From JASGDB01 sp049841315 (GTDB lineage Bacteria > Bacteroidota > Bacteroidia > Flavobacteriales > Weeksellaceae), in contig JASGDB010000123.1 in assembly GCA_049841315.1 (NCBI GenBank), forward strand, positions 1-24,122: a DNA stretch of 24,122 nt. Direction: 5' to 3'. This document shows, in pieces, positions 6,271 through 14,282 of the stretch (position 1 is its first letter; each line of letters begins with the position of its first letter). Position numbers and translations under genes: made by a program. The notes beneath the pieces were generated by a model that was not told the origin of the DNA, ran no database searches, and saw only the letters and a program-made list of their open reading frames with translations.

Positions 6271-6322
6271 CGTTCAGATTCTTATATTTTTGCGCCACAT
6301 TATTGCTTTTAAAATCTGAACG
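6271..6322. promoter_or_regulatory. Candidate operator: 10-bp inverted repeat between divergent genes
   Basis: CGTTCAGATT (6271-6280) and AATCTGAACG (6313-6322) are exact reverse complements separated by 32 bases, so the arm centres are 42 bp or about four helical turns apart. A -7-like TATTTTTG (6285-6292) lies between them, facing the MATE gene. This is a plausible site for the divergently encoded regulator. It lacks a T tract and lies between divergent starts, so it is not a terminator. Confidence 0.5.
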
Positions 6323-6370
6323 GCTTATTTTTATTTCCGGGCCTCAAAGCAAATTCTAAGATGTTTTCCG

Positions 6371-6378
6371 TATTTTTG
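6371..6378 (+). promoter_or_regulatory. -7-like box upstream of the MATE gene
   Basis: TATTTTTG fits TAnnTTTG and would start the transcript near 6384, about 11 bases before the GTG start codon. A second match at 6285-6292 lies inside the inverted repeat. I cannot tell which is used. Confidence 0.35.
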
Positions 6379-6394
6379 CCGGAAATTTTTTTTT

Positions 6395-7750
6395 GTGCAG
6401 ATACTTCATCCTCAATACACCAAAAGAACATTACAATTAGCCGTTCCCGTGATGCTTACCCAGCTCGGGCAGGTTTCTGTGAATCTTTTCGATACCATTA
6501 TCGTGGGAAATCTTTTGGGAGCGAATGCCCTGGCCTCCGTTTCTTTGGGAAATGCTATTTTTTTCAGTGTATTCATTTTTGCGCTGGGAATGTCTTTTGC
6601 CATTCCGCCTCTGGTTTCCGAGGCTCATGCAACCAATAATCATAAGAAAATCAACAGTGTTGTACGGCACGGATTCATCATCAATGTAGCGGTTGGGGTA
6701 CTTCTGATGGCTTTGATTTTGTTGGGTGCGCCACTACTTCATTACATGAATCAGCCGCAGGAAATCATTCCCGATACCATTATTTTCCTTGAAATCATGG
6801 GATTCAGCATACTTCCTTTCATGGTTTTCCAGACACTTCGGGAAACATCGGAAGGGCTTTCCTACACTATCGGAGTTACAAAAGCGACCATTATTGCCAA
6901 TATTATCAATGTTGCGCTTAATTATGTTTTCATTAAAGGAATGTTCGGCTTTCCGCCGATGGGCGTAAAAGGTTCTGCCCTTGCCACATTGGTTTCCCGT
7001 ATTTTCATGATGATTTTCCTTTATACTGTTTTGAGAAAAGAAGAACGAACCAGAAGATATATTAAAGAATTCAGCCTTAAAATCGAGCTTTTTTCAAAAG
7101 AACTGTTCCGGAAAATGGTGAAACTCGGCATTCCGACTGCGCTTCAGATGTTTTTTGAAGTAACTGCTTTTGCGGCAGCCGCTTTCATCTGCGGACTGAT
7201 TTCTGCACACGATATTGCATCTCATCAGATTGCGCTGAGCATGGCGTCTTTCACGTTTAATCTTTGTATCGGTTTCAGCGTTGCTTCTACTGTAATGATT
7301 GGCAACCGTTTGGGAGAAAAAAACTTCACCGAGCTTAGGAAACAGGGCATCAACAATCTCAAAATTGTCTTTATTTTCATGCTTTTCTGCGGTTTGATGT
7401 TTATTTTGGGAAGAAACATCCTTCCAACGTTTTTTACCCAGAAAGGTGAAACCGAAGTAATTGCATTGGCTTCCAAACTGATGATTATCGCTGCATTATT
7501 TCAGCTTTCGGATGGAGTTCAGGTCGTGGCGTTAGGCTGTCTGCGAGGGATTCAGGATGTAAAAATCCCGAGTATGATTACCTTTATTGCCTATTGGATG
7601 ATTACCATTCCTCTCGGATATTTCCTCTGCTACACCATGGAAATGGGAGCTTTCGGGATGTGGATTGCACTCGGATTAGGCTTGAGTATTTCTGCAGTTT
7701 TGCTGGTGATTCGGTTTCTGAAATTGAGTAAAAAGAAGATTACAAATTAA
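6395..7750 (+). CDS. MATE family multidrug/cation efflux transporter
   Basis: This 451-aa inner-membrane protein is a NorM-type MATE exporter, which expels drugs or other organic cations against a Na+ or H+ gradient. The whole length is strongly hydrophobic with about twelve membrane spans. Family features include the start QLAVPVMLTQLGQVSVNLFDTIIVGNLLGANALASVSLGNAIFF and a matching second-half start MVKLGIPTALQMFFEVTAFAAAAFICGLISAHDIASHQIALSMASF. The length is normal. The start is a GTG; no in-frame ATG precedes the first helix. It is divergent from the Crp-AraC regulator and convergent with prfB. Its substrate cannot be told from the sequence. Confidence 0.92.
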   Translation: MQILHPQYTKRTLQLAVPVMLTQLGQVSVNLFDTIIVGNLLGANALASVSLGNAIFFSVFIFALGMSFAIPPLVSEAHATNNHKKINSVVRHGFIINVAVGVLLMALILLGAPLLHYMNQPQEIIPDTIIFLEIMGFSILPFMVFQTLRETSEGLSYTIGVTKATIIANIINVALNYVFIKGMFGFPPMGVKGSALATLVSRIFMMIFLYTVLRKEERTRRYIKEFSLKIELFSKELFRKMVKLGIPTALQMFFEVTAFAAAAFICGLISAHDIASHQIALSMASFTFNLCIGFSVASTVMIGNRLGEKNFTELRKQGINNLKIVFIFMLFCGLMFILGRNILPTFFTQKGETEVIALASKLMIIAALFQLSDGVQVVALGCLRGIQDVKIPSMITFIAYWMITIPLGYFLCYTMEMGAFGMWIALGLGLSISAVLLVIRFLKLSKKKITN

Positions 7751-7863
7751 AAAAAGAATACCGGAGGAGCAACTTGTGAACTATCAACAGTATGCCCAAA
7801 CAGAGCTTTTTTGCTTCAATTCTATGAATAGTCCGCACATTTTTATAATGCTATCCGGTTATT

Positions 7864-8976
7864 TTACAGTTCAAAATCATCTTCCGAAACCGCAGTTCCG
7901 TCCGACATCAGATACGCTTTCAGAAAAGGTGTAATTTCACCATTCATTACGGAATCCACATCAGAAGTTTCAAAGCCGGAACGTACGTCTTTCACTAATT
8001 TGTAAGGATGCATCACATAATTGCGAATCTGGCTTCCCCACTCTATTTTCATTTTATTGGCTTCGATTTCGTTTCGTGCTTTCATCCGTTCTTCCAGTTC
8101 CATTTCGTATAATCGGGAGCGCAGGAGCTGCATAGCTTTTTCTTTGTTCTGAAGCTGGGAACGAGATTCGGAGTTTTCAATAATAATTCCTGTCGGAGCG
8201 TGGCGCAGACGAACTGCCGTTTCTACTTTATTGACGTTCTGACCTCCCGCACCGGAACTTCTCATTGTTTCAAAGGAAATATCAGCCGGATTAATGTTAA
8301 TTTCAATCGTATCATCCACAAGCGGATAAACATAAACCGAAACAAAGCTGGTATGACGCTTCGCATTGGAATCAAACGGCGAAATCCTCACCAGGCGGTG
8401 CACACCGTTCTCCCCTTTCAGATAGCCGAAAGCAAATTCTCCGTCGATTTCCAGCGTAACGGTTTTCACTCCGGCAACATCGCCTTCCTGAAAGTTCAGC
8501 TCTCGGACTTTATAACCGTTTTTTTCCGCCCACATTGTGTACATTCTCATCAGCATTGATGCCCAATCGCAGCTTTCCGTTCCGCCAGCTCCTGCCGTAA
8601 TTTGTAACACCGCAGAAAGCTCGTCGCCCTCATTTGAAAGCATATTTCTGAACTCCAGATTTCCGATTTTTTCCAACAGCTCAGGATATGACTTATCTAA
8701 CTCTTTTTCGGAATCCGGGTCTTCTTTTGCAAATTCAATCAGAACCTGCAAATCTTCAAAAGAAGTACGAATATCTTCGTAATCTTCCACCCATTTTTTC
8801 TTGGAACGGAGCTGTTTCAGGAATGTTTCGGCTTCTTTTGGGTTGTCCCAAAATTCAGGTGCAGCGGTTTTTTCATCATCGTTGATGATTTCCAGCTTTT
8901 TCTTTTCAATCTGAAGATATTTATGCAAATCCTCAATTCTGGACTGTAATTCTTTTATCTGTTCGTTTGTAACCAA
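7864..8976 (-). CDS. prfB: Peptide chain release factor 2
   Basis: This 370-aa factor reads UGA and UAA stop codons and triggers peptide release on the ribosome. The codon-recognition tripeptide SPF is at 199-201, which marks RF2 rather than RF1, and the GGQ motif is at 244-246 in SSGAGGQNVNK. The N-terminal coiled-coil domain occupies about 1-110. In many bacteria prfB has an in-frame UGA after a CUU near codon 25 and needs a +1 shift. Here the matching place is CTT CAG (L21 Q22), and the gene is one continuous frame, so that control is absent. A -7 box TAAATTTG lies 18 bases upstream of the ATG. Confidence 0.96.
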   Translation of the reverse strand: MVTNEQIKELQSRIEDLHKYLQIEKKKLEIINDDEKTAAPEFWDNPKEAETFLKQLRSKKKWVEDYEDIRTSFEDLQVLIEFAKEDPDSEKELDKSYPELLEKIGNLEFRNMLSNEGDELSAVLQITAGAGGTESCDWASMLMRMYTMWAEKNGYKVRELNFQEGDVAGVKTVTLEIDGEFAFGYLKGENGVHRLVRISPFDSNAKRHTSFVSVYVYPLVDDTIEININPADISFETMRSSGAGGQNVNKVETAVRLRHAPTGIIIENSESRSQLQNKEKAMQLLRSRLYEMELEERMKARNEIEANKMKIEWGSQIRNYVMHPYKLVKDVRSGFETSDVDSVMNGEITPFLKAYLMSDGTAVSEDDFEL

Positions 8977-8994
8977 TGTTCAAATTTTAAGCGA

Positions 8995-9002
8995 CAAATT
9001 TA
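8995..9002 (-). promoter_or_regulatory. prfB -7 promoter box
   Basis: The minus strand reads TAAATTTG, an exact TAnnTTTG match. Transcription would start near 8990, leaving a leader of about 14 bases. Confidence 0.55.
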
Positions 9003-9078
9003 CGGAAATTTTACTGACACGGCTGTATTTCGGGCAAAATCGGCATTGAAAAATATTCTGAATTTTTTCGGGATTTTA

Positions 9079-9111
9079 AAACCTAACAGGTTTTGGAAAT
9101 CTGTTAGGTTT
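9079..9111 (-). terminator. Terminator after porT
   Basis: AAACCTAACAG (9079-9089) pairs with CTGTTAGGTTT (9101-9111), 11 perfect pairs around an 11-base loop. On the minus strand the stem runs into TTTTAAAAT. It lies about 27 bp past the porT stop and before the prfB promoter. Confidence 0.75.
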
Positions 9112-9137
9112 AGAATTTTCTGTATATAATTGTAAAA

Positions 9138-9905
9138 TTACTCGAATTTCAAGACAAACATCAGTGCGCGGGTTTTTGCCGTAGAAATTGCTCCTGCCCA
9201 GTACGGAGGTGTTCCCGGATTATCCGCCACCATTTCGTTATTAATCATAAACGTTCCCCTGAATGCCGGTGTGAGCTTGAACCTGCTGAAATAAAACTGC
9301 ATTCCGATTTCTGCTGACCATGCGAAATTACTGCTGGTGGTTCTGAAAATTCCCTGCTGGTTATCGTCCAGACTTTTATTATTGGACTGCAGATTGAGCA
9401 TCCAGTTGACGCCTGCGGCGGCATAAGGTCGGGAATTGTACCATCTGTCTCCATGAAATTCCAGCAAAAGCGGAATGTCTACATAAGTGGATTTCACTGT
9501 TCTGTTTCTGTCTGCTTCCGAAAAATCCGGAGTCTCTGAAAAAAAGGCTTCTTCTGTGTTTTCATCAGTATTGAATGTAATGTCCCTTTGCACAAACTGT
9601 AGTCCGGGCTCCAATCTGAGGTCAAAATTTTCGTTCAGCCTCATCTTTCCGATAAGTCCGGCACCGAAGCTGTACGAAGATTTTACCTGAACAAGATTTT
9701 TTTGATTTTCCATCCCGTATTTCGGGTCGAGAACCAACTTATAATCGAAATTATTTCCTGCCAGATAAAATCCGTAGCTGAATTTCAAATCATCCATGCC
9801 TTCTCTGTTTTCCATCCTGTCTTTGGTTCTGAACAGCTGTGCATTGCTGAGCGTGCTGATGCCCAGTGCAGAAAAAATCAAAATTTTAAAAAATGTTTTT
9901 GCCAT
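9138..9905 (-). CDS. porT: PorT-like outer-membrane protein of the type IX secretion system
   Basis: The 255-aa product has a signal peptide (cleavage likely after SNA, before QLF) and alternating aromatic strands typical of a small outer-membrane beta-barrel, ending in FVLKFE with a terminal-strand look. The pattern YGFYLAGNNFDYKL, a long extracellular-type loop, STYVDIPLLLEFHGDRWYNSRPYAAAGVNW and the C-terminal strand match PorT of gliding and gingipain-secreting Bacteroidota, where it is needed for protein export by the type IX system. The adjacent ubiE/menG upstream is the neighbour I recall for porT in many flavobacteria, which strengthens the call. The ATG lies one base after the ubiE stop, so the two are co-transcribed. 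Confidence 0.8.
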   Translation of the reverse strand: MAKTFFKILIFSALGISTLSNAQLFRTKDRMENREGMDDLKFSYGFYLAGNNFDYKLVLDPKYGMENQKNLVQVKSSYSFGAGLIGKMRLNENFDLRLEPGLQFVQRDITFNTDENTEEAFFSETPDFSEADRNRTVKSTYVDIPLLLEFHGDRWYNSRPYAAAGVNWMLNLQSNNKSLDDNQQGIFRTTSSNFAWSAEIGMQFYFSRFKLTPAFRGTFMINNEMVADNPGTPPYWAGAISTAKTRALMFVLKFE

Positions 9906-9906
9906 T

Positions 9907-10626
9907 TTACTTTGTTGCTTTGTAGATAGTCGCTATTCCGAAACTTAGTTTGGTATAGACAACGGTTTTAAATCCTCTGTCATACAGAATGTTCTTCATA
10001 ATTGCTCCGGACGGAAATGCATCCACGGAAGCCGGAAGATAGGTATACGCTCTGGCATCTTTTGAAACCATTTTCCCGATTCTCGGAAGAATATTTTTAA
10101 AATAAAAGCTGTACAATATTCCCAATGCTCCGTCTACTTTGGAAAATTCAAGGATATACACGCTTCCGTTTTCTTTTACCACTCTTTTCAGCTCATCCAA
10201 GCCTTTTTCCAGATTTTCAAAATTCCTTACTCCAAATGCAACGGTAACGGCATCGAATTTATTATCCTCAAAAGGTAAATTCTCCGCATCGCCTTTCATC
10301 ATCGTGATTGTATTCTGAAGATTCTGTTTTTTTATTTTTTCGATTCCTACATCCAGCATTTTCTGCGAAAGGTCGAGTCCGGTGATGTCCGCACCTGTTC
10401 CTTTTTGAACGGCAATCGCCAAATCTCCTGTTCCCGTCGCCACATCCAGAATGTGCTTCGGCTGTTCTTCTTTCAGCATTTTCACAAGCCTGTTTCGCCA
10501 CATCACGTCGATTTTCATGGACAGAAGCCTGTTGAGGAAATCGTATTTGCCCGCAATATTGTCGAACATATCTTCAACTTGATTTTTCTTGCTGGCATCG
10601 GTATTATAAGGGGTAATTTGTTTCAA
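9907..10626 (-). CDS. ubiE: Demethylmenaquinone methyltransferase (UbiE/MenG)
   Basis: This 239-aa SAM-dependent enzyme methylates demethylmenaquinone in the last step of menaquinone synthesis. The SAM-binding glycine loop DVATGTGDLAI is at 61-71, the acidic residue LDLS follows, and the family signatures GKYDFLNRLLS and AVTVAFGVRNFENLEKGLDELKRVVKENGSVYILEFSKV are present. Flavobacteria use menaquinone, so MenG is the likely role rather than ubiquinone methylation. The start appears to be TTG, three bases after the stop of the gene before it, and gives the usual N-terminus (MKQITPYNTDASKKNQVEDMFDNIA). It lies in an operon with a membrane-anchored protein and porT. Confidence 0.94.
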   Translation of the reverse strand: MKQITPYNTDASKKNQVEDMFDNIAGKYDFLNRLLSMKIDVMWRNRLVKMLKEEQPKHILDVATGTGDLAIAVQKGTGADITGLDLSQKMLDVGIEKIKKQNLQNTITMMKGDAENLPFEDNKFDAVTVAFGVRNFENLEKGLDELKRVVKENGSVYILEFSKVDGALGILYSFYFKNILPRIGKMVSKDARAYTYLPASVDAFPSGAIMKNILYDRGFKTVVYTKLSFGIATIYKATK

Positions 10627-10629
10627 CGC

Positions 10630-11199
10630 TTAAAAATTATAATATTCTCTGTAATAATTTAAAAAATCCTGTTTTCGGAAAATTTTCGTTCTCGACTCTA
10701 CTTTTTGGATATTTTTCACAACCTTGTCGTAATCTTCATCTACATTGAAATAGAATTTGTCCGTGTACAGTTTATTAAAATGCTTTGGCGCGCCAAGATA
10801 CATTTTTCCGTCGATATTCGTTTTTCCAAGTTCCAAAAGTAAGGAATCTTTATTTAAACCATATCCGTAATACTGCGTATTGATGTAATAGTCCTGATGA
10901 GCGATGTTCAGAAGTCCTCTGATTTTTTCCACCGTAAATGCGGAATCGTACATCATATTCTTCTGCCCGTCAAAAACCTTAATGGAATTTTTTCCTTTGT
11001 TAAGCTCAACTTTAACGGTTTGTCCCGCCGCAATTATTTTTTCGCCGGAATTGTTAATGTTAAAATAATAGGTATTGCTCGTAGGATTGTCTACCACATA
11101 ATAATTTCTTTTCGCTAAAAAAAGAAAATAAATACCAAATGCCGTCAGCGTAATTACTACAGATGCGATAAGTCCTTTTTGAGACGGTGTTAATTTCAT
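10630..11199 (-). CDS. Membrane-anchored conserved protein of unknown function
   Basis: I do not recognise this 189-aa protein. It starts MKLTPSQKGLIASVVITLTAFGIYFLFLAKRNYYVVDNPT: a short cytosolic tail, one membrane helix (about 11-31), and then an extracytoplasmic part of about 155 residues with a likely immunoglobulin-like or beta-rich start (TYYFNINNSGEKIIAAGQTVKVELNKG). The C-terminus is rich in Tyr, Asp and Lys. The ATG at 11199 is preferred over an in-frame TTG at 11223 because that TTG lies inside the -7 box TAAATTTG. It is first in the operon with ubiE and porT, so an envelope role is possible. Confidence 0.75.
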   Translation of the reverse strand: MKLTPSQKGLIASVVITLTAFGIYFLFLAKRNYYVVDNPTSNTYYFNINNSGEKIIAAGQTVKVELNKGKNSIKVFDGQKNMMYDSAFTVEKIRGLLNIAHQDYYINTQYYGYGLNKDSLLLELGKTNIDGKMYLGAPKHFNKLYTDKFYFNVDEDYDKVVKNIQKVESRTKIFRKQDFLNYYREYYNF

Positions 11200-11220
11200 T
11201 TCGGATGAAGATAAGAACTG

Positions 11221-11228
11221 CAAATTTA
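11221..11228 (-). promoter_or_regulatory. -7 promoter box of the ubiE-porT operon
   Basis: The minus strand reads TAAATTTG, matching TAnnTTTG. A transcript start near 11215 leaves about 16 bases before the ATG at 11199. Confidence 0.6.
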
Positions 11229-11267
11229 CTATTTTTTTTATTTGATTATGAATACAATATTAATTCT

Positions 11268-11275
11268 TAACTTTG
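11268..11275 (+). promoter_or_regulatory. -7 promoter box of the FabH-like gene
   Basis: TAACTTTG matches TAnnTTTG, and TTTG at 11241-11244 could be the -33 element with a 23-base spacer, at the long end of what is seen. The transcript would start near 11281, about 20 bases before the ATG. Confidence 0.55.
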
Positions 11276-11301
11276 CCAAAATTTTTTGTTAAAACAAACG
11301 C

Positions 11302-12372
11302 ATGCCCAACACAATCATTATAGGTTCGGGAAGTTATGTTCCCGCGAGAGTTATAGGTAGAGAACACTTTTTAAATTCCGAATTCTACACCGATGAAGGG
11401 GAAAAACTGGATAAACCGAATGAGGAAATTATCCAGAAATTTGTAGACATTACCGAAATTGAAACCCGAAGATATATTGATGAAGACAAGCTCAATTCCG
11501 ATATGGCGGAAGAGGCTTCCAGAATCGCTATTGAAGAATCGGGAATCGACCCTGAAACGCTGGACTACATTATATTCGCAACCAATTTCGGGGAAGTTTC
11601 CGCATCGGGAACTCCGAACTTTATGCCGAGTATGGCAGCGAGGGTGAAAGCAAAATTGGGAATCCGCAACAGAAAATGTATTACTTACGATATGATTTTC
11701 GGATGTCCGGGCTGGGTGGAAGCGCTTATTCTTGCCGATATTCTCATCAAAGCGGAAAGAGCCAAAAACATCCTCGTAGTCGGTGCTGAAACACTGAGCA
11801 GAATAACCGACCCGTACGACCGCAACAAGATGATTTTTGCGGACGGTGCAGGAGCGGTTGTGGTTACAGCAACGGATGACAGCAATGTGGGCATTATTTC
11901 TCATAATACACTTTGCGACAACGGTGTGGAACTGGATTATCTCTGCAACGCAAAAACTTTGAATCCCAATGCTGATGACCAGGAAAGAATCTACATCCGC
12001 ATGCAGGGAAGAAAAATCTACGAATACGCATTGAAATATGTTCCTGATGCTATCAAAGCGACCATCGACGATGCCGGACTTACCATTGACGACATCGATA
12101 AAATCCTGATTCATCAGGCAAATGCCAAAATGGATTACGCGATGATTTCCAGACTGTTCAAACTGTACGGAAAAACGGATTACGACCACTCTGTTTCCCC
12201 GATGACCATTCAGCAGTTCGGGAATTCGTCTGTAGCAACCGTTCCTACCATGTTCGACCTTATCAGAAAAAACAAATTGGGAGACCACCGTTTCAAAGAA
12301 CACGGAAATATCGTTTTCACCTCCGTAGGCGCGGGAATGAACATCAATGCCGTAGTATACAGATTTCCTTAA
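11302..12372 (+). CDS. 3-oxoacyl-ACP synthase III family ketosynthase (FabH-like)
   Basis: This 356-aa thiolase-fold enzyme should join an acyl-CoA or acyl-ACP starter to malonyl-ACP, or make a related Claisen condensation. The catalytic triad is readable: Cys135 in MIFGCPGWVEAL, His271 in LIHQANAKM, and Asn308 in QQFGNSSVAT. It is longer than E. coli FabH (about 317 aa), with extra sequence in the N-terminal third (REHFLNSEFYTDEGEKLDKPNEEI), as in a Bacteroidota subfamily. The exact role is unclear: general fatty-acid initiation is possible, but so is a specialised lipid or pigment starter. No other fatty-acid or pigment genes are nearby. A hairpin terminator follows. Confidence 0.88.
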   Translation: MPNTIIIGSGSYVPARVIGREHFLNSEFYTDEGEKLDKPNEEIIQKFVDITEIETRRYIDEDKLNSDMAEEASRIAIEESGIDPETLDYIIFATNFGEVSASGTPNFMPSMAARVKAKLGIRNRKCITYDMIFGCPGWVEALILADILIKAERAKNILVVGAETLSRITDPYDRNKMIFADGAGAVVVTATDDSNVGIISHNTLCDNGVELDYLCNAKTLNPNADDQERIYIRMQGRKIYEYALKYVPDAIKATIDDAGLTIDDIDKILIHQANAKMDYAMISRLFKLYGKTDYDHSVSPMTIQQFGNSSVATVPTMFDLIRKNKLGDHRFKEHGNIVFTSVGAGMNINAVVYRFP

Positions 12373-12392
12373 TTCAACTTTTTAAAAATAAC

Positions 12393-12425
12393 AAAAAGCA
12401 CAGGGAATATTCTTTGTGTTTTTTT
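12393..12425 (+). terminator. Terminator after the FabH-like gene
   Basis: AAAAAGCACA (12393-12402) pairs with TGTGTTTTTT (12415-12424) with one G-T pair, and the stem continues inward through GGGA and TCTT. A T run ends it. It overlaps an in-frame GTG at 12416, an argument for the later ATG start of the next gene. Confidence 0.65.
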
Positions 12426-12439
12426 ATGGAGAAACAGCT

Positions 12440-13645
12440 ATGCAGAGAAATTTCATCATCATCACTTCAATATTCATTGTTCTGGAACTGTATGTCTATC
12501 AAGCATTTAAGACTTTATTTTCAGGAACTTCCGCAAGAATTGCATATTGGCTCATTACACTGGCTGTCTATGCTTTCATGCTGTATGAAGTTTTGAATTT
12601 TAACCGTTCGGAATCCAATCCTCAAAGAATACACATCATCGCAACCATTTTCGTGGTATTTATGATTCCGAAACTTCTCATTGCGCTGATGCTTATTGCA
12701 GAAGATATTTACAGGCTTGTCAATTTCGGTTTCCGGCAGTTTTCCTCATCTCCGGCTCATTATCCAGAAAGAAGAAAATTTCTTTCCGTATTCGGAATCG
12801 GTCTTGCGGCTGCACTTTCAAGTTTGGTGATTGACGGCATCGTTTTCGGAAAATACCGATGGAAAGCCAGAAAAGTAAAACTGAAAATAGCAAGGCTTCC
12901 CCATTCTTTCAAAGGATACAGAATCGTGCAGATTTCAGATGTACACAGCGGAAGTTTTTCCAATCCCGAAAAACTCAGAAGAGCCATAAACCTGATTAAT
13001 GAGCAAAAAGCAGATTTGGTTCTGTTTACGGGAGATATGGTCAATAATTTTGCAGAAGAGTTCGAGCCTTTTATACCGCTATTCTCTGAAATCCAGGCAA
13101 AAGACGGAAAACTTTCGGTTTTGGGAAATCACGATTACGGTGAATATGCCGAATGGAAATCCAAAGAAGAAAAAGCACTGAATATCCCGAAATTAATTGA
13201 TTTTCAAAGTAAAGCAGGATTCACCATGCTCCGGAACGAACACCGCATTATCGAAAAAAACGGCGAAAAACTCTACATTCTGGGAGTTGAAAATTGGGGC
13301 GAAAAACCCTTTCCGCAATACGGAGATTTGGACAAAGCCTCTGCCGGAATTCCCGCTCAGGCAGCCAAAATCCTGATGAGCCACGACCCGACACACTTCG
13401 ACAGAATCGTAAAATTGCATCCGGCAAATATACAGCTGACACTTTCCGGACACACGCACGGAATGCAGTTCGGTCTCGACCTGAAAAACGTAAAATGGAG
13501 CCCGGTGCAGTATCGCTACCCGAAATGGGCAGACCTCTACGAGAGCGAAGGAAAATACCTGTATGTCAACCGCGGATTCGGTGTTATCGGCTACCCGGGA
13601 AGAGTCGGAATCCAGCCGGAAATTACGGTTTTTGAACTAAGCTAA
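12440..13645 (+). CDS. Membrane-anchored calcineurin-like metallophosphoesterase
   Basis: With the ATG at 12440 the product is 401 aa. The first 90 residues hold about three membrane helices. An RRKFL motif (about 111-115) then precedes a further hydrophobic stretch, resembling a twin-arginine signal, and the catalytic domain follows from about 160. Its metal-binding motifs are ISDVHSG (D167, H169), FTGDMVNN, VLGNHDYGEY (N230, H231), MSHDP and SGHTHGMQFG, as in the YkuE-type branch of metallophosphoesterases, some of which cleave UDP-diacylglucosamine or phospholipid-like substrates. The substrate here is unknown. A GTG eight codons earlier is rejected as it lies in a terminator stem. The exonuclease gene follows after 12 bp. 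Confidence 0.88.
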   Translation: MQRNFIIITSIFIVLELYVYQAFKTLFSGTSARIAYWLITLAVYAFMLYEVLNFNRSESNPQRIHIIATIFVVFMIPKLLIALMLIAEDIYRLVNFGFRQFSSSPAHYPERRKFLSVFGIGLAAALSSLVIDGIVFGKYRWKARKVKLKIARLPHSFKGYRIVQISDVHSGSFSNPEKLRRAINLINEQKADLVLFTGDMVNNFAEEFEPFIPLFSEIQAKDGKLSVLGNHDYGEYAEWKSKEEKALNIPKLIDFQSKAGFTMLRNEHRIIEKNGEKLYILGVENWGEKPFPQYGDLDKASAGIPAQAAKILMSHDPTHFDRIVKLHPANIQLTLSGHTHGMQFGLDLKNVKWSPVQYRYPKWADLYESEGKYLYVNRGFGVIGYPGRVGIQPEITVFELS

Positions 13646-13657
13646 TTCAATACAAAA

Positions 13658-14215
13658 ATGATAGACTTCTGCGCCATAGATTTTGAAACCGCCACTCACG
13701 AACGGAGTTCCGCCTGCGAAATGGGAATCTGCGTGGTGGAAAACGGAAAAATAGTTCAGACCAAAACGTGGCTCATCAAACCGCCTTCATTTCCTTATTT
13801 CAATCCGAATAATATTAATGTTCACGGAATCCGCCCCGAAGATGTGGCAGATGCTCCGACTTTCGACGAAATCTGGTACGAAGCAGAAAAACTGATGTAC
13901 GGAAACCTGATGATTGCACACAATGCGTCATTTGATGCGGGAGTTTTGCGCGGATGTCTGGATTATTACGGAATTTTCAAGCCGAAGCTGAATTATCTCT
14001 GCAGTATCCAGATTGCAAAAAAATCATGGAAAAATCTTCCCAGTTACGGACTGAAATCCCTTGCGGAACATCATCATATTTCGTTCAACCATCACAGAGC
14101 CGGTGATGATGCCAAAGTTTGTGCAAAAATTTCGCTGCTCGGTTTTGAAAAGCTGGTACTTACCCGAAATGACGAAGTGAAAGAAGTTTTGGAAAAAAAT
14201 CTTAAAATTCTGTAA
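13658..14215 (+). CDS. DEDDh 3'-5' exonuclease (DnaQ-like)
   Basis: This 185-aa protein is a stand-alone exonuclease domain of the DNA polymerase III epsilon type. The acidic metal ligands are D8 and E10 in AIDFETA, D93 in HNASFDAGVL, and H146/D151 in HRAGDDA, which together define the DEDDh class. There is no BRCT, UvrC-like or polymerase part. It could act in proofreading, in repair or in trimming nucleic acids. It lies 12 bp after the metallophosphoesterase gene and is likely co-transcribed with it. The closing residues (NDEVKEVLEKNLKIL) look like a simple helix. Confidence 0.9.
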   Translation: MIDFCAIDFETATHERSSACEMGICVVENGKIVQTKTWLIKPPSFPYFNPNNINVHGIRPEDVADAPTFDEIWYEAEKLMYGNLMIAHNASFDAGVLRGCLDYYGIFKPKLNYLCSIQIAKKSWKNLPSYGLKSLAEHHHISFNHHRAGDDAKVCAKISLLGFEKLVLTRNDEVKEVLEKNLKIL

Positions 14216-14282
14216 AACAAATCACAGGCTCTAAATCCCCTCATTGGAACAATTATTGAAACACCTTTCCCAAAAAACCGTT

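Noticed and set aside
6253..6378. Riboswitch upstream of the MATE gene (for example a guanidine or drug-sensing type)
   Set aside because: The leader after the nearest -7 box is only about 11 bases, and no conserved aptamer core was seen.
11200..11223. TTG start for the membrane-anchored protein before ubiE
   Set aside because: The TTG is part of the -7 promoter box, so it would not be in the transcript.
11371..12303. Open frame of 310 codons antisense to the FabH-like gene
   Set aside because: The sense strand has full catalytic motifs of a ketosynthase; the antisense protein has no recognisable pattern and its frame is a by-product of codon bias.
12416..12439. GTG start for the metallophosphoesterase
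   Set aside because: The GTG lies in the stem of the terminator of the previous gene; the ATG at 12440 starts directly before the first membrane helix.
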